Shown: positions 37,213-49,679 of the stretch, one piece after another | Position numbering within the stretch: position 1 is the stretch's first letter | Layout of the letters: each line of letters opens with the position of its first letter | NCBI GenBank assembly: GCA_015680685.1 | Contig: MNCI01011925.1 | Location: 915,017-979,016, forward strand | From: Gnetum montanum | Taxonomy: Eukaryota > Streptophyta > Gnetopsida > Gnetales > Gnetaceae | Length of the DNA: 64,000 nt | Direction of reading: 5' to 3' | The notes under the pieces: generated by a model | Database searches by the model: none | What the model was told of the DNA's origin: nothing | The model's input: the letters and a program-made list of their open reading frames with translations, nothing else | Translations under genes and position numbers: made by a program

Positions 37213-39698
37213 ATGTCTTTTTCACAAGGAAGCGATAATGCATTGTATGACAAGAACATTCATTAGAGGACTAACAAGATATATGTTGAAGAAAATTGGA
37301 GTGATCAACCTCGTGTAGGGATTTCATATGTTCATGACCACCTTGACTACACTCAAGAACTACATTCACCAAAGGTAGATAATCCTAGAGGAGATGAAGT
37401 AGGTCTTTGACTAGGAAAGGCCTCAAGGGCTAGGACCTCCTCAAAACTTGGAAAAGATAAATCAAGGGACCCTAGGAAACACCATAGTAGCCATGGTAAT
37501 CCTCCTAGTTCCTCATCTTCTTCTTCTTCTTTAATGTCTAGTTCTAATGAAGATGAATGTAGGTATAGAGACAAAGCTCCACTATGGGGTCAAAATAAAA
37601 ATAGAAATCGAAACTATGAGAAAAATCAAAGACATCAAAATGAACATAGACAAGATCATCATGATTAAATGAATAGAAATAGAAATTTTCATTATGACAT
37701 GTCTAATGATCATGAACCCTTGTTAGCCACTAAGAGCATGCTACAAATCACAAAGGTAGTTAAGATACCCCACAAGCATTGTAGGAAAAGCGCATAAAAA
37801 GGCTTGATATCAATAATATCCCTAAATTTACAAGAGGCTATGATTCTGATCCACAACATCATTTACAAGCCTTCCATGATGCTTGTATCATACATAACAT
37901 TGAAAGTGGATGGAAAAATCTTAATCTCTTTCCTAGGACATTAATAGATAAAGCAAAATTAGGATATACAACATTGAAATCAAATTCAATCTGTTAGTGG
38001 CCCACAATGCTGGAACTCTTCGACGAGAATTACCAAACCTATGCAAGGGTTTCCAACCTAAGGAAATGAATCCAAGAATGGAAGCAAGAACAACATGAAC
38101 CCTTTGATATGGCCCTAGATAGATACTATTCTCTACTAAATAGATTCCCAGGCCATGGTTTCTCTAAGGAAAAGCAACTTTTCCACATCATAGGTGGCCT
38201 TTGTAATGAAACAAAGAAGACCCTTAGGACGTATGCTCAAGGTTAATTATACGAGCTACAAACCCATTAGATCTAAAAGCTAATTAAACATGTGGCCAAA
38301 TAAGAAGGAGAGCTATGTAAATGAGAGAATGTTTGGAAATATCACTAGGATCCAACTCTTCAAAGGAAAAAGATCCACATCTATGATAAGGAGAAAGATG
38401 TAGCTCTCGATAAGGTGATTTTGCAACAAACCTTGTCAATACAAAGGTTTATCGATGAACTTGAAGTAAGGTTTGATAGGATGTCAAAATGGATAAATGA
38501 GAAAGTTACAACTTTCGTAAAAACCATAGAGGAGAGAGTAACGCAAAACAAATCAAGCAATCACAATAAACGAAGGAAAAAGAACCAAGAAAAAAATAGG
38601 AACACTTATCGGCAAACAAAGAAAATGGCTGAAGAAAAAGAGGCTATATACTCAACCACAAAAGAAGATGACGGATGTGACATCTACATATATGACCATC
38701 CGAAGGGCTATTGCCTAGTCATGTTGCATGTACATGAGTATTGGGCTTTTACAATAAATCCCAAGTTCATACAAAAGCACATGCCCAAGAAACTAGCTTT
38801 CTCACAAGGTAACTATACACAATTCTACAACCAATTGTACTATCCTAGTGGGACTTCTTACGAGCCTCAACACTGTAATCAACCGTAGTGGTAAAACCCA
38901 CAATTGTGGAAGAGGCCATCATCAAACCAACCCTACCCTTACTACCATCCGAACCCATATAGATATTATGTTCAACAACATATTTCCCCAACTAGTTCTA
39001 TGTCACCTACTTCAAATCGCTACTACCACTCTCCCGATTATCATCGACCTATGACATCTCTTGAAGGATCACCATGTTACACCTCTTACCCTCCATCATA
39101 TCCTCAATATTCTCATACCCCACCCCCATCACATGTCACAACCAACAACACAAAAAGGTTCAACACCATAAAATCAACAAAAGAATGTCACTTGTGCTAT
39201 GAATGTGCATAGACATGATAATGCCAATAGGTTCCCACCACAATCCTAAAATGTCCTTTCTTTAGGACAACTTCCATGCATAAGCATAACATCGTGCACC
39301 TACTAACTCATCCAAACTAGTAGAATGCTAATTCAATGCAACACCTTTCCTTTCACAACCAACATCCTCTGATCTTCTGCGAAGGTTAACATCCATCATT
39401 ACTCCAACACCTAATAGAAGCCATGAATCTAGCACTGTGGAGAGACAAATAAATCTATGCATAACTAATCATGATAAAGGGTGTATTCATGGGCCAAACA
39501 TCCACAAATTTAACACAACTTATACTTTGACCCACCGTACATTTACTAACCAAGTGAGTGAGCAACAACCTATCTATGTAACTGCCACTAACTCAAAAGA
39601 CACCCAGTGACTCAGAAATGAAAGTTTAACACCATTTTACAAATGCATTGAGCTTGCCTATCCACTAATTAGTTCTTGTCATGGTCAAATGCTTAGTC
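37213..39698 (+). pseudogene. gag region of element A, decayed
   Basis: ATG at 37213 opens MSFSQGSDNALYDKN. The capsid part reads INNIPKFTRGYDSDPQHHLQ (37812-37872), then AFHDACIIHN and FSKEKQLFHIIGGLCNETKK (about 38160). This is the plant gypsy gag pattern (FxG..DP..HL..F). Next, 38415-38888 is open for 157 codons, with a coiled basic segment ending in NKRRKKNQEKN. A Pro/Tyr/Ser-rich tail follows (38904-39212). I see no clear zinc knuckle. Early stops and at least one frameshift near 37780 disable it. The region runs straight into the spacer without any pol. Confidence 0.7.
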
Positions 39699-39710
39699 AT
39701 GGGGGAGATG
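39699..39710 (+). other. internal polypurine-like tract at the start of the A spacer
   Basis: ATGGGGGAGATG stands where coding ends and the T-rich spacer begins. In C the minus strand has TTGTGGGGGT at the same place (60410-60401), just after integrase. Confidence 0.45.
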
Positions 39711-41160
39711 CCCTATCCTAACATTTAAAATTAATAGGTGTTCTTCATCTTTTTGTTTTACAATTTTTTATCATTTTCTCATTTCTTAATACAAATTTTT
39801 TCTATCTTTTTGAACTTTTTCCACATTTTTTTTTCATTTCCTTTGTCAGTAATCTCCCTTGTGAATAAAACAACTTCATGTAGCCCATCAAGGTGAGGTT
39901 TTCTTTATGTTGTCCAGTCATGAGGGACTGATTACTTGGATAGTGAGGCCACATCATCCATCCACCCATTCCATTAATAAGAGGTTCTTACCATGGTCAT
40001 AATGATATTCTTCTTCATCATCAAACTAAGAATAAATTTGTAATCATTGTGCCTGGATAGAAAAGTGCAAAACCAAGTGGAATGTAAAGGGTGTGACATC
40101 AAAGGGATTTATGGAATCTCTTTTATCACTTTTGTATGTTCTATCATGTTGCCAAGGTTGTACTTATATCCTTGTAGATCTAAAAAAATGAAAATAATAA
40201 TATAATAAGTCTTGCCTTACCATGTCACTAGAAAGACATGTTACCCATGCCTAAAGGTAGTCCTCTAGTAAGGTTGACACAGATAAGAATAAAATAAAAG
40301 GGCAAGGAATAAATTTCTGAGGGTCCCACTCAACAAACATGTTACCCATGCTTGAAGGTTGGTGGCTTCTTAGAATTCCAAAAAAAAAAATAGAAAAGAG
40401 AAGAGAAAGTGCCATGAATAAACTCCTCCCTTGGAAAAAAACGCCAAGTGATGCTACTCCTTGCAACTGTGGTAGTCTTATGATTATCAAAAAAACACAT
40501 GAAATAATGCAATGTCACTAGAACATGGTTTAAATATCAGAAAGAAGAGCTACTAATTACTTTAACCATTAATAACACACAAGGATTCATTATGGCTATT
40601 ATAAGGCACCTCATGTCCCAATTTCTACAATCCCTTCTAAAATCCATCTCATCTTATTATCCATATGATCCTACGTTATGGTTTTGTGTAACATAGAGTT
40701 ATTTTCTCAAATTGGTGGTTTTAACATGTGTGTTTTGTTCAATAGATATGCATTGCATTCAAACCCTTTTATGCCTACAAACATTTTTGGGTGTGGTTAT
40801 ACAAGGGCATTAAGCACAAGAGCCTATTTTGGAAAGGATCCACTTGTATAACTATTGTAACTTGTACTTTTCTAGCATAACCACATCATCCTGAACCTTC
40901 CAAATGCATAAATGATGAACTCAAAACCTTTCCTTATCGTATAACCAATATGTTCTACACCATGAATCCAATACCCCTTTTCTTACACCTTCTAAAGCTT
41001 TTAATGCCCATGATTCCATGTTCTAACACTACCAATGCCTAAATATGAATTCTCACTTAACCCAAAACTATGGATTTTACATGAAACCTCCCAATCAATC
41101 ACAGAGATTCATTTTCCATGTTGAATGCCCTCATTAAATGCATTTTCAAGAACCTTAATA
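39711..41160 (+). mobile_element. non-coding spacer of element A
   Basis: Homologous to 3120-4500 (B) and, inverted, to 60400-58890 (C). It opens with a T-rich, pyrimidine-biased tract (39750-39850) and contains the AATAAGAGGTTCTTACCATGG landmark (39978-39998). Short ORFs are not conserved among the three copies. Confidence 0.7.
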
Positions 41161-41186
41161 TCAACTACCTGATATCATGTGGGACT

Positions 41187-41229
41187 TGATGTTGGATACT
41201 CGATATTGAGTCCATAAAAGCTATAAATA
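41187..41229 (+). promoter_or_regulatory. LTR-like internal promoter upstream of ORF2, element A
   Basis: A 22-nt motif at 41187-41208 (TGATGTTGGATACTCGATAT plus TG) closely matches TGATGTTGAGTATTCGATAT plus TG at 44728-44749 in A's own right LTR, which lies ahead of that LTR's TATA box. Here too a TATA box (TATAAATA, 41222-41229) follows, about 555 nt upstream of the ORF2 ATG. The promoter role is inferred from this parallel. Confidence 0.5.
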
Positions 41230-41482
41230 GGACCCCCATAGTGTTCAAAAAATTCATTATCATCACTTAAAGCTAAGGGAGTTTTTTTGTTTTCTCTCTC
41301 TTAACTAAGAGCTCTGTGCAACCAACTTCCACATGCAATATCTTGCTCCATACCGCTCTGATTTTCATGGTTTTTGAACTTAGTTGATCCCAAAGTGTTC
41401 AATTTATTTTGGAGAGGGTGCTTGCATGGAAAACTCAAGCTAATTTTTTTAAATTTTCTATCACCCAAAAGGTATTATAAGG

Positions 41483-41784
41483 GTAAGAATGTTAAAAACC
41501 TTGAATATCTTAATGAACAATCAATCATATTTATGCTAGAACTTTTGATTATCTCACCCAAGGGATCATAACCATCATTATGAGCCATACATAAGGGAAA
41601 AGAAGCCAATTCATAGGGTCATGAAAGAAGTTAATACTTTTTGGGCATTTTTCTTGAAATTTTTTCTAACTCTGCAATCACATGAGTTAAGAACTTAATG
41701 GAACTAAGGTCATGGGTAAGGTATGAACCTATTAAGGATATATGGAAAACACCTTAATAACTCTAAATCCTTGATTGATTGTAG
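41483..41784 (+). other. candidate leader intron before ORF2, copy A
   Basis: Donor AAGG|GTAAGAAT at 41483 and acceptor TTGATTGATTGTAG ending at 41784 bracket 302 nt. The acceptor touches the ORF2 ATG. The interior is AT-rich, as plant introns are. B and C have the same sites at homologous positions. Confidence 0.55.
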
Positions 41785-44512
41785 ATGGCTCCAAAAAGAG
41801 ACAGACAAGAAGGACCTGCATAAGGAGCAAGCAAATGCCCAAGAGGTGGTAGAGGCGAATTAGGAGATCAAGGTCCACCAGCAAAGCATGAAGAACAGGA
41901 GGCCCAATTGTTTAGCATCCATCAAGAGGCTCCTACTACAGGGAAGTTGGTCCAAGGGAAGACTGTTAAACCACAAGCTCTAATGTAACGACAATGACTC
42001 ACATTGTCCCAAGAATGCCTCCAAGCCATCCAAGAGTGATCCATGTTGACCACATCATCATGGAAATGAACTTTGGGCCATTCACAGCATTTACGCTTGA
42101 GGTAGTCAAAACTTAGCTTCAGGCGTCACCTTTATGGCATATCCTCTCTAAAAGTGGAAAATGGTACCTCGGTGAGATGCACCAATTTTGGCATAATAAG
42201 AAAGAAGGAACCACGGTCAACATTGGTAGAGTCTCTATCTCTTTTTCAATCAAGGCCATCATAGAGGTCCTTAACAAACTTAATGTGGGGGCCAAGGTTT
42301 TGCATCTATCTACAAGGTATAACACATAAACTAGGAAACTATGGTTGAAGTGGGCATACAACAAAGAAAACAAGGTATATAATGAGTTGACTTTGGAAGA
42401 GAGGATCTATTTCAAAATCAGCACATGCCACCTCTTCTCAACTAAAGGGCTCAATATAATATTAACTTATGCAGCCAAAGGAAGTGCAATCTTGATAAGA
42501 TATAATGCCAGTCTTGCCCAGTTATACTTCATGGAAATTCAAAGGTGGTTTGAGAAAAGAAAGGCAGGGAAGATGACACTTCCATTTCCTTTCTTAATTA
42601 GAAAGCTATGTAAGCATGCTAGAATCTTGGGTTACACCAATGATGTTCCCAAGAGGGCTCATAATGCTTTATTCACTAAATTGCTCAAACCCACAACACC
42701 AAGGAAAGACCTTGGTGATGATCAAGAACTAAAGAAGGAGCCAGAACAAGAACCAAAAAAGGAGCCTGAGCAAGAACTAGTGCAATGATGAGAGCTATAG
42801 GATCCACCGCCATTGCCACAAGACTATAGGCCTGCAATGAGCCATCTATAGAGAACAGTTTAAACTCTCAATTAGGGAAGCATGGATGAATCAAACCTTT
42901 TCCAGGTCATCAATGATGTCATACAACCTATAGTTTCTACCGATCCATCAAGGAGGCAGATTTCTTTACAATCAAGAGGAGAAGCACAATGGTCACAACA
43001 AATCTCTAGAAGTGCCGCATCTTTTCAAGTAATGCTTGAAATGGGAGAAGGTGCCACAGTCATGGTAATGTAGCACCAAGATGTTGTAGGTGCAGTAGAA
43101 ATTATCATAGACCACATTAAAAAATCTTTTAATGTGCCTACTATGCCTCTGATAGATTTGACTAGAACCAAAGATGCACAAATGTTAGCTCGGACTTCAA
43201 TGACTCTTGCAACCCATGAGGATGTGCTTGACAGATTACTACAGATTAAACAAATAATAACAACTCTATTTGACATCCTGAGTGATGTCATTGTAGTACA
43301 ATCTAATCTCATCACCACAAATGGAAAATTTTTCATGGCAGAGACTAGGGTAGAGCATGCAGAAGAAAAAGTGCATAGATTACAATAAGTGCTCATCACC
43401 CTGAGAGTTGAAAGAAGAGATCCTTCTCAATTCATTGCACCTGACCAGTCAAAACAATTCTAAACAGAGCTGTTGGACCAATTGATTGACCAGAATAAAG
43501 ATGTTGAACAAGAAAAGGAGAAAGCAGTTTAGAATGCCTCAACCACCGAAGCATAAGCATATGTCCATTAGAAGGCATTAACCGCTGCACAAGAGGAGAA
43601 TAAACATCTTGCTACTAATAATGCAAGATTGACCACTATAGAAAAATAGGAAAACATGAGAGAGAAACTAGTGAGGATCAACTAGGATATAAGTAGATTA
43701 GCCAAAGAAAATCAAACCATCTCAATGAAGAAGGTTTGTACAATCTACCAAAAATTTGTGATGGAAATAAGCACATTGCAAAATGAGGCCAAGAAACATG
43801 AAAAGCTGAAGGAGGACTTCCAAGACCAAATTGGCATGTACAAAAAAATTAATGAAAAAGAAATCCAAATGGCAAAGACCTTCATCAGTTTCATGTCAAC
43901 GTAGAATCTTGACTGGGAGCCCATCTTGGATTGCTATGCCTTGGTCCACCAAGTGGAAGTGAAGAATAAGGACCTACAAATTGAAGATTTAAAAGAGTAC
44001 ATGGCATTAGCTAACCGTCGTTATGCCGACCTTACCATGTTAATAGTAAGTCAACCCAAAAAATGAGTTGGAAAAACAAGTAGTAGCCACTTACACCTTA
44101 TATAAAAAATATTTTGTAGATAGGAAAAGTGCTCTACAAAAACTCCACATGGCAAACTCAAAATTGCAATTAATTAAGACTTACTACCATAGGCAAAGAG
44201 ATGTAGCCTCGGACCTAGCTAAACAATTAATAGATCATCATGAATTTAAAAAAAAAAAAGACCAGATCTTTCAAGGATGAATAATGGTAGTTCACAGCAT
44301 GGCACATCAAAGAAAATCATATGTTCCCATAACTACTGTGTTTGTGGGATGTACCGATTCCAACACACATCGACTCATTAGCTTAGACGATACATGATCC
44401 AAGAATGGAAGAGGAAAAGTTGCAGGCACTCCTAAATCACTATAAATTCTAGAAGCCTGACGACAAGGGGAAGTGGCCCATCGAAGAGCCACTACCTCTG
44501 GGAACTACATGA
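41785..44512 (+). pseudogene. ORF2 (accessory protein) of element A, decayed
   Basis: It starts MAPKRDRQEGPA then a stop. The globular region has EMNFGPFTAF and WYLGEMHQFWHNKKEG, then a 147-codon open part (42345-42788) with LKWAYNKENKVYNELTLEER and SAILIRYNASLAQLYFMEIQ, then LPFPFLIRKLCKHA. A Glu/Pro/Lys repeat (KKEPEQEP) follows near 42735. The middle holds KDAQMLARTSMTLATHEDV (43172-43228), then coiled-coil stretches to 44270. The tail ends in DKGKWPIEEP...GTT* at 44512, as in C (GTT* at 55779). About 909 codons with scattered stops. Not recognised with certainty; the N-terminal half resembles the uncharacterised plant-transposon domain of other gypsy accessory ORFs. Confidence 0.65.
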
Positions 44513-44702
44513 GTTTCCCCAATTTTTTTTTGTTTTGTCATGATGTGTCCATTTTCTGTAAAACACCACTGCGACATGAAAGAGTTAATTTTTGTGTTTT
44601 TTAAGTTAGTTAATAATTCCATACCTTCCCAATATTTTGTAAAAAACTTATTCCTTAGTTTTGTTTAACGTGAGGATCAGTTTTCATTCAATTGTGGGGG
44701 TA
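44513..44702 (+). other. 3' untranslated stretch and polypurine tract of element A
   Basis: Non-coding; ends in ATTCAATTGTGGGGGTA (44686-44702) directly before the LTR. C has ATTCAATTTTGGGGGTA at the same place, one base different. Confidence 0.8.
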
Positions 44703-45550
44703 TGATGAGTCATGTTTTGCGGGGCCATGATGTTGAGTATTCGATATTGGGGCACAACCTCATATGTCAAGAATCCAATATCGCCCCTTCCATGCTAGCC
44801 TATAAATACCACACTTGGGTGTGCGGCTGGGATATATGAGATAGATAGATTCATAGATTTTGGTATATTTCAAGTTTTGTTCATTTCTGGTGCATGCCCA
44901 CAATGTGATGTTAAGTGATTATACGTTATCCTTATTTGAGTGTGACATACTTGGACACGTTACATGTTTGGCAATAAAGATCAAGATTACTTCCATCATT
45001 GTAGCATCCACTTAGCTATATTATTGTTAATTGCTTAAATGTTTACTATTTTCCTTAGTTAATGTTATCATTCATTACTCTTTATTATTTCTATCATCAA
45101 GCAGAATGAGTACAACTAATTGCAAGTGCTTAAGTGTAACTACTTGGTAACCTAGTAGTGTTATCGTTTGGTATGCTGAATAACAGTATGCTTGGTAACC
45201 CCAGTAGTAGTTGCATGAAGTCCAAGGCATGTAAGGAAGGTTAGGAATGGATACTCATTGCACTTAGGCTAGTTAGACTTTACCTTCCATTGTTAATTAA
45301 ATTAAACAATTACTTTCTTTATCATCATTAGGAATAGCTTAGGGCTGAACAACATCAATTATCATATGTCTCACTTTAGACTAAACCATACATGAAAAGC
45401 TACCACTAGTCCAAGAGGGAAGATAACAAACTACAATCAAGGCATAACAATTTAGATGCACAACTAGTCCCGTCCACAGAATTTGATTGGATTGTACATG
45501 AACACTTGTGATTCATATGGTTGAGCGTAGAGGTACCTTGCCACTCATAA
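44703..45550 (+). mobile_element. 3' LTR of element A (848 bp)
   Basis: Starts TGATGAGTCATGTTTTGC; TATA box TATAAATA at 44801-44808; ends CCACTCATAA (left partner TGCTCATCA). The tract at 45481-45520 has lost every CpG that the left LTR keeps. Confidence 0.9.
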
Positions 45551-45555
45551 AATAT
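45551..45555. repeat. right target-site duplication of element A (aatat)
   Basis: Matches 36232-36236. Confidence 0.85.
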
Positions 45556-45724
45556 TTTTAAAATATTTATTAAATTTAAATATTCATTCATAGTTCAATT
45601 TCCAAGTGGCAAAAGCCTTAGCTTGATAACTCTAGGTTACAAGTTCAATTCCATTAGATAACATTGAGCTATAAATTGAAAAAAGTTCCATGAAAGGAAT
45701 TCTAACACTAGACCTCTAAGCCTA

Positions 45725-46830
45725 TGTAACAAATGGTTATTGTCTTTGATTATTTTTGTCAAAATGAGGAATGAAAGTTAATGTACAAAAACCAAAATTA
45801 TGGTGTGTGGTACTAGGAATAATGATTACTCTTTCACTATTGAAAAGGACCAAGTAAATAGGACAACACCTTATGAATATCTTAGTCTAGATCCTTTTCA
45901 TAATTACAAGTGGGAGGTGTGGATCAAACAAAGGATTGTAGGTAGATTGAAAGCCTTATTTGATTTAAAAATTAAATGTTAGAAAGAAGCTATCTTAGCC
46001 TAGGAAATTAGAAAATAATTATTTTGTTCTATTATGCAACCAACTCTTTTGTATGGGTGTGCAAGGTGGGGTCTTATACTTACTAGAAAAAATTGGGAAA
46101 AATAGAAGAAGTTCAAAAGCATTTTTATTTTTTTTTTTTGGTGAAAGAAGTTCAAGCTAAAAGGTAGGTACAATATGATTTGTTTCTTCTTAAAGCAAAC
46201 AAGGTTCCCTTAGAGATAGAAGGTTTTTTGTCAATCTGTAGCATATTTTCATAGTCTCTCTTATATTTGATAGCTAAATTTTTTATGGAACTCTTAGTTA
46301 CTACACAACAAAAAGGGTTGTTCCACGAGGGAATGATTTGGCTCAAAAAATTTAACATTGAAATAGAGAATCTACATTGTGATATAAAGTAGTTCTATTA
46401 GAGTATCATAAATAAGACCCTTTTGCATATCTAGGATAACCCAATAGGAAAGAAACAATTCTATTGGGATAGCATCAGAGGCATCAACAAGAAATTAACT
46501 TATTTATCTACCCTTATATCCCATCATGTACAATGTCAAATTAGTCAAGTAAGATTGGGCTCCCATTATTTTAGAATTGAAACAAGAAAATGGATCTAGA
46601 TTCCAAGAGAAAAGAGAAACCGTCACTTATATAATCAAAGAGCAATTAAAGATGAATATTACATATTCTTGTAATGTCCTATTCTAGAGAAAAGTTACCA
46701 CAAATAGAAAATTACAACTAATAGTTTGAATGACCTTTTTGAAATAACATCAAGGAAATTTGGTAACTTTATTAATGAAGTGTTTGCTACACAGACAGTA
46801 GCACCTCGTCCTACTGCTCCTAGCTAGGAT
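45725..46830 (+). pseudogene. 3' part of a LINE reverse transcriptase ORF, plus strand
   Basis: Frames read KVNVQKTKIMVCGTRN, then YEYLSLDPFHNYKWEVWIKQ and RIVGRLKALFDLKIKC, then IMQPTLLYGCARWGLIL (about 46033-46083). Downstream come KVPLEIEGFLSI and SHYFRIETRKWI, then the H/C-type NRHLYNQRAIKDEYYIFL. These are the thumb and C-terminal region of a plant LINE, after the RT catalytic loop; the YLGIDF..W and YGCEVWG blocks are recognisable in altered form. It is 5'-truncated near the A insertion and full of stops. It ends at an LTR-like block near 46830. Confidence 0.7.
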
Positions 46831-46834
46831 GAAG

Positions 46835-47170
46835 TGATGCATAGGATCACTAGTGATAACACAATAGAAGCATGATAAATTGCAAGCTAATGATGCATGA
46901 AAATACATTAAGAATAAACCACTATATATATAACATGAAAGGTCAAAGTGCACAAAAATCCATGCCAAACCAAAGACTAAGCATACTTATCATTTTATAA
47001 AATTACATCTCTCTATATAAACTAAAACTCAGCACTACTTTCACAAGATACAAAACATAGACATCATCATATACATAATAGTATAATAAGGGTCATGTAA
47101 ATATGAACAGTCCATACTATTGTATATGAAAATATACATCAATCAATCCCCAAATATTTTTCCCTCCTCT

Positions 47171-47208
<38 letters not shown>

Positions 47209-49679
47209 TGCTCACTTACATTCCTATGGCTTCCACTTGTAACTAAATAAAGTTAATATAAAACTAAGTGGAAAGCCTTTACACTTTCTCTGATAGATGA
47301 TCAACAAGTGTTGCACTAGAGGAGAGGAATAGTGTACAAGGAAACCTAGATCAACTATCAATCTTACACATGCACAAAGCAACACATGTACATACAATAT
47401 CACACATAATACTAGCATAATCATTGCTAAAGTGAATAGATGGCTATCACATAGTCATAGATACAAGCACTATCATGCATAATCAAATATACATCCATTA
47501 CGCCATACTACATACATCTCTACTATCATGCCCTACCATCATACCCACTCCATACCATCAAACAACACATGTATCACACAATCATAGGACAATCATAAGA
47601 TATATTATTCACACTATGACTCATACATTGATACACCATCATATACACCTTACCCATGTGGTCGCTAACATATCCACACTTCGTGTAGCATGTGAAACAT
47701 TGTCATGAGTACTCATAAACAACCATTGCCTGTACATCTTTTATTAGTCTTTTATTTACCTAACATTGGCAACCTATGACTTGCAACCACTAATCTTCTA
47801 AAGGACTAGTTATGGGGATGAACACACCTACACCATGTACTAGCCATAGGGAAGAGCACACCTATGCTCTCCTACTCTTAGGATGAGGCCTAAGACAGGA
47901 GCCTCACTGATGCATCATAGTATGGGCCAATCCATAACTACCTCTAAAGTGTCTCATCACCAATCAGTCCACATCCTTATGCTAGCACCACCTACCAATG
48001 ATCACTACAAGCATTATTGTGAAGACATGTATAGATCTAGGCTAGCTTAAGCCAACATGTCGTAAGCACAACACATTCAAAACAAACATAACATAATCAC
48101 ATGTATCCACACTTAATAGTCACATTCATTCCATGAAAACAATACTACAACTTAACAAAACAAAATTTCACAACACAAGCATTCTTCTTGAACTACTTAT
48201 AATTCTATAAAAATTACCACTATTCTAACTTCCAAGATGATATATGCCAAAAGAGAAAAAAATTCCACAATTAGAAAGTATGTCCTAAGACAATTCCAAT
48301 GACACTAATTTTACCTAAATCAGACTCTTAGAAGCAAAGTTATGTGCGTTTGAAATTTAATTAATAAAATAATCAATAATAATATTTAATTACAACTAGT
48401 GATAATTGAAACTCCTAGAAACTTTTGTATAACAACAGGTCCGTAAAATATAAAATACAATATTCCAACCATGTGAGTCTCAAGAATATCACATTTAATA
48501 TTCTATAGGTCAACATCATATCATACATCACATATTTATTAATAAACAATTCACAACTAAAATAATAAACTTTTGGGAAATCTGCAAAACAATACATCCA
48601 AACTCAATCTTTTAACTAGCCTCCCCACATGCACACATTGCATGATCATATACACTAATATAGTAAAAAATACAAGAAAAAGGTAAAGATAACCCACCAA
48701 TTAAAATGGTTAAAGTAGAAAGTCTAAAATAATCATAAAATCCTCAAAAATCTAGCAAAACTCCGTTTTTCTCCAAACAAGTTCCATACCCACATAGACA
48801 CAATGACAACAATCCCAAATCTAGGTTCAAAGTAAAGAAAAATCCATCTATGAAGTTCAAAATTCAAAAAAAAGTATGCAAAAGGAAGAAGGAAGAAAAG
48901 AAAACTGAAGAAGAATAAACTTTGGTTTTGTTTTTATTTCCACGGAATAGAAAAAAAGGAAAAACAAAAACCCAAATTCCATAGGTAAAGGTGCATAAGG
49001 GACGGTGTTGATTTACTCGATGGAAAAAGTTAAAAAAACATAATGATTAATAAACCATATATAAATCATGTACACTTTTATAACGAACTTTTATTGTTAT
49101 AACAAACTTTTCCTTTCCATTTGCACATCACATTCAAAAAAACCAAATTTCACTTTTACTTTTTTTAAAAAAAAAAACTAAATATTTTTATAAGTATATA
49201 TTTTTTTATTCCTCTTCAATTAATACCTTGTACTTTCAACATGCATAATAGACACAGTGGACTTCAAATTCAAATTTTTTTGAATCTACGAGATCCAAAT
49301 CTATATTAGACACTCTACACATTCACACGCTAAAATTATATTCAAGCATCACACAACATAGCACTACAATTCAAATGCATAAATACTAAAATCATACATA
49401 AATCATAAATACATACTGAGTAAGTGCTCTTGTATCTCAATCCAACTTCCTTGCCAACCACATCACCTGTCTAACACATCACATAAGGCTAGTGTACATA
49501 ATCATGTTAATTAAGTATGTAAAGTCATCTTAATCATAACATAAAAGCTAAAGCATCATAACATATAAAACATAATCATAACAAACTAACTTGTCCTCAA
49601 TAACCCAGTGAGACCAAACATGTAATGTATAAATCATAATCATACGACCATACAAAATGTTTTTAGAAGAGATGTAACA
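46835..49679 (-). mobile_element. LTR-like block, probably a long gypsy solo LTR, minus orientation
   Basis: Minus strand begins TGTTACATCTCTTC (49679) and a plausible end ...CCTATGCATCA meets the LINE at 46835. It has no long ORF. A CATAACTTTGCTTCTAAGAG stretch and a purine-rich leader (48880-48920, minus TTCTTC runs) fit a long LTR. No matching target duplication was found (tgaag / gatgg), and there is no primer site or polypurine tract. Low certainty on limits and identity. Confidence 0.35.
47172..47205. repeat. (CT)n microsatellite
   Basis: About 17 uninterrupted CT units. Confidence 0.95.

Larger units (their letters stand above)
36237..45550 (+). mobile_element. Tat-like retrotransposon A, complete but lacking pol (9,314 bp)
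   Basis: The element has LTRs of 851 and 848 bp, a tRNA-Asp-type primer site, a gag region, a 2 kb spacer, ORF2, a polypurine tract, and aatat target duplications. No protease, RT, RNase H or integrase motif exists on either strand between gag and ORF2. In its relative C, pol lies exactly at the point where A's gag meets the spacer. A is therefore a non-autonomous derivative that kept gag and ORF2. Confidence 0.88.

Noticed and set aside
45600-45660. tRNA-like phrase (GCCTTAGCTTGATAACTC ... AGTTCAATTCC)
   Set aside because: A- and B-box resemblance only; no cloverleaf can be drawn and there is no second copy. Possibly a worn SINE head.
46835-49679. Placing this block and 9192-12227 in one family
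   Set aside because: Both look like long LTRs, but their ends differ (TGTTACATCTC start against GGGGTGTTACA end) and I could not align their interiors by eye.
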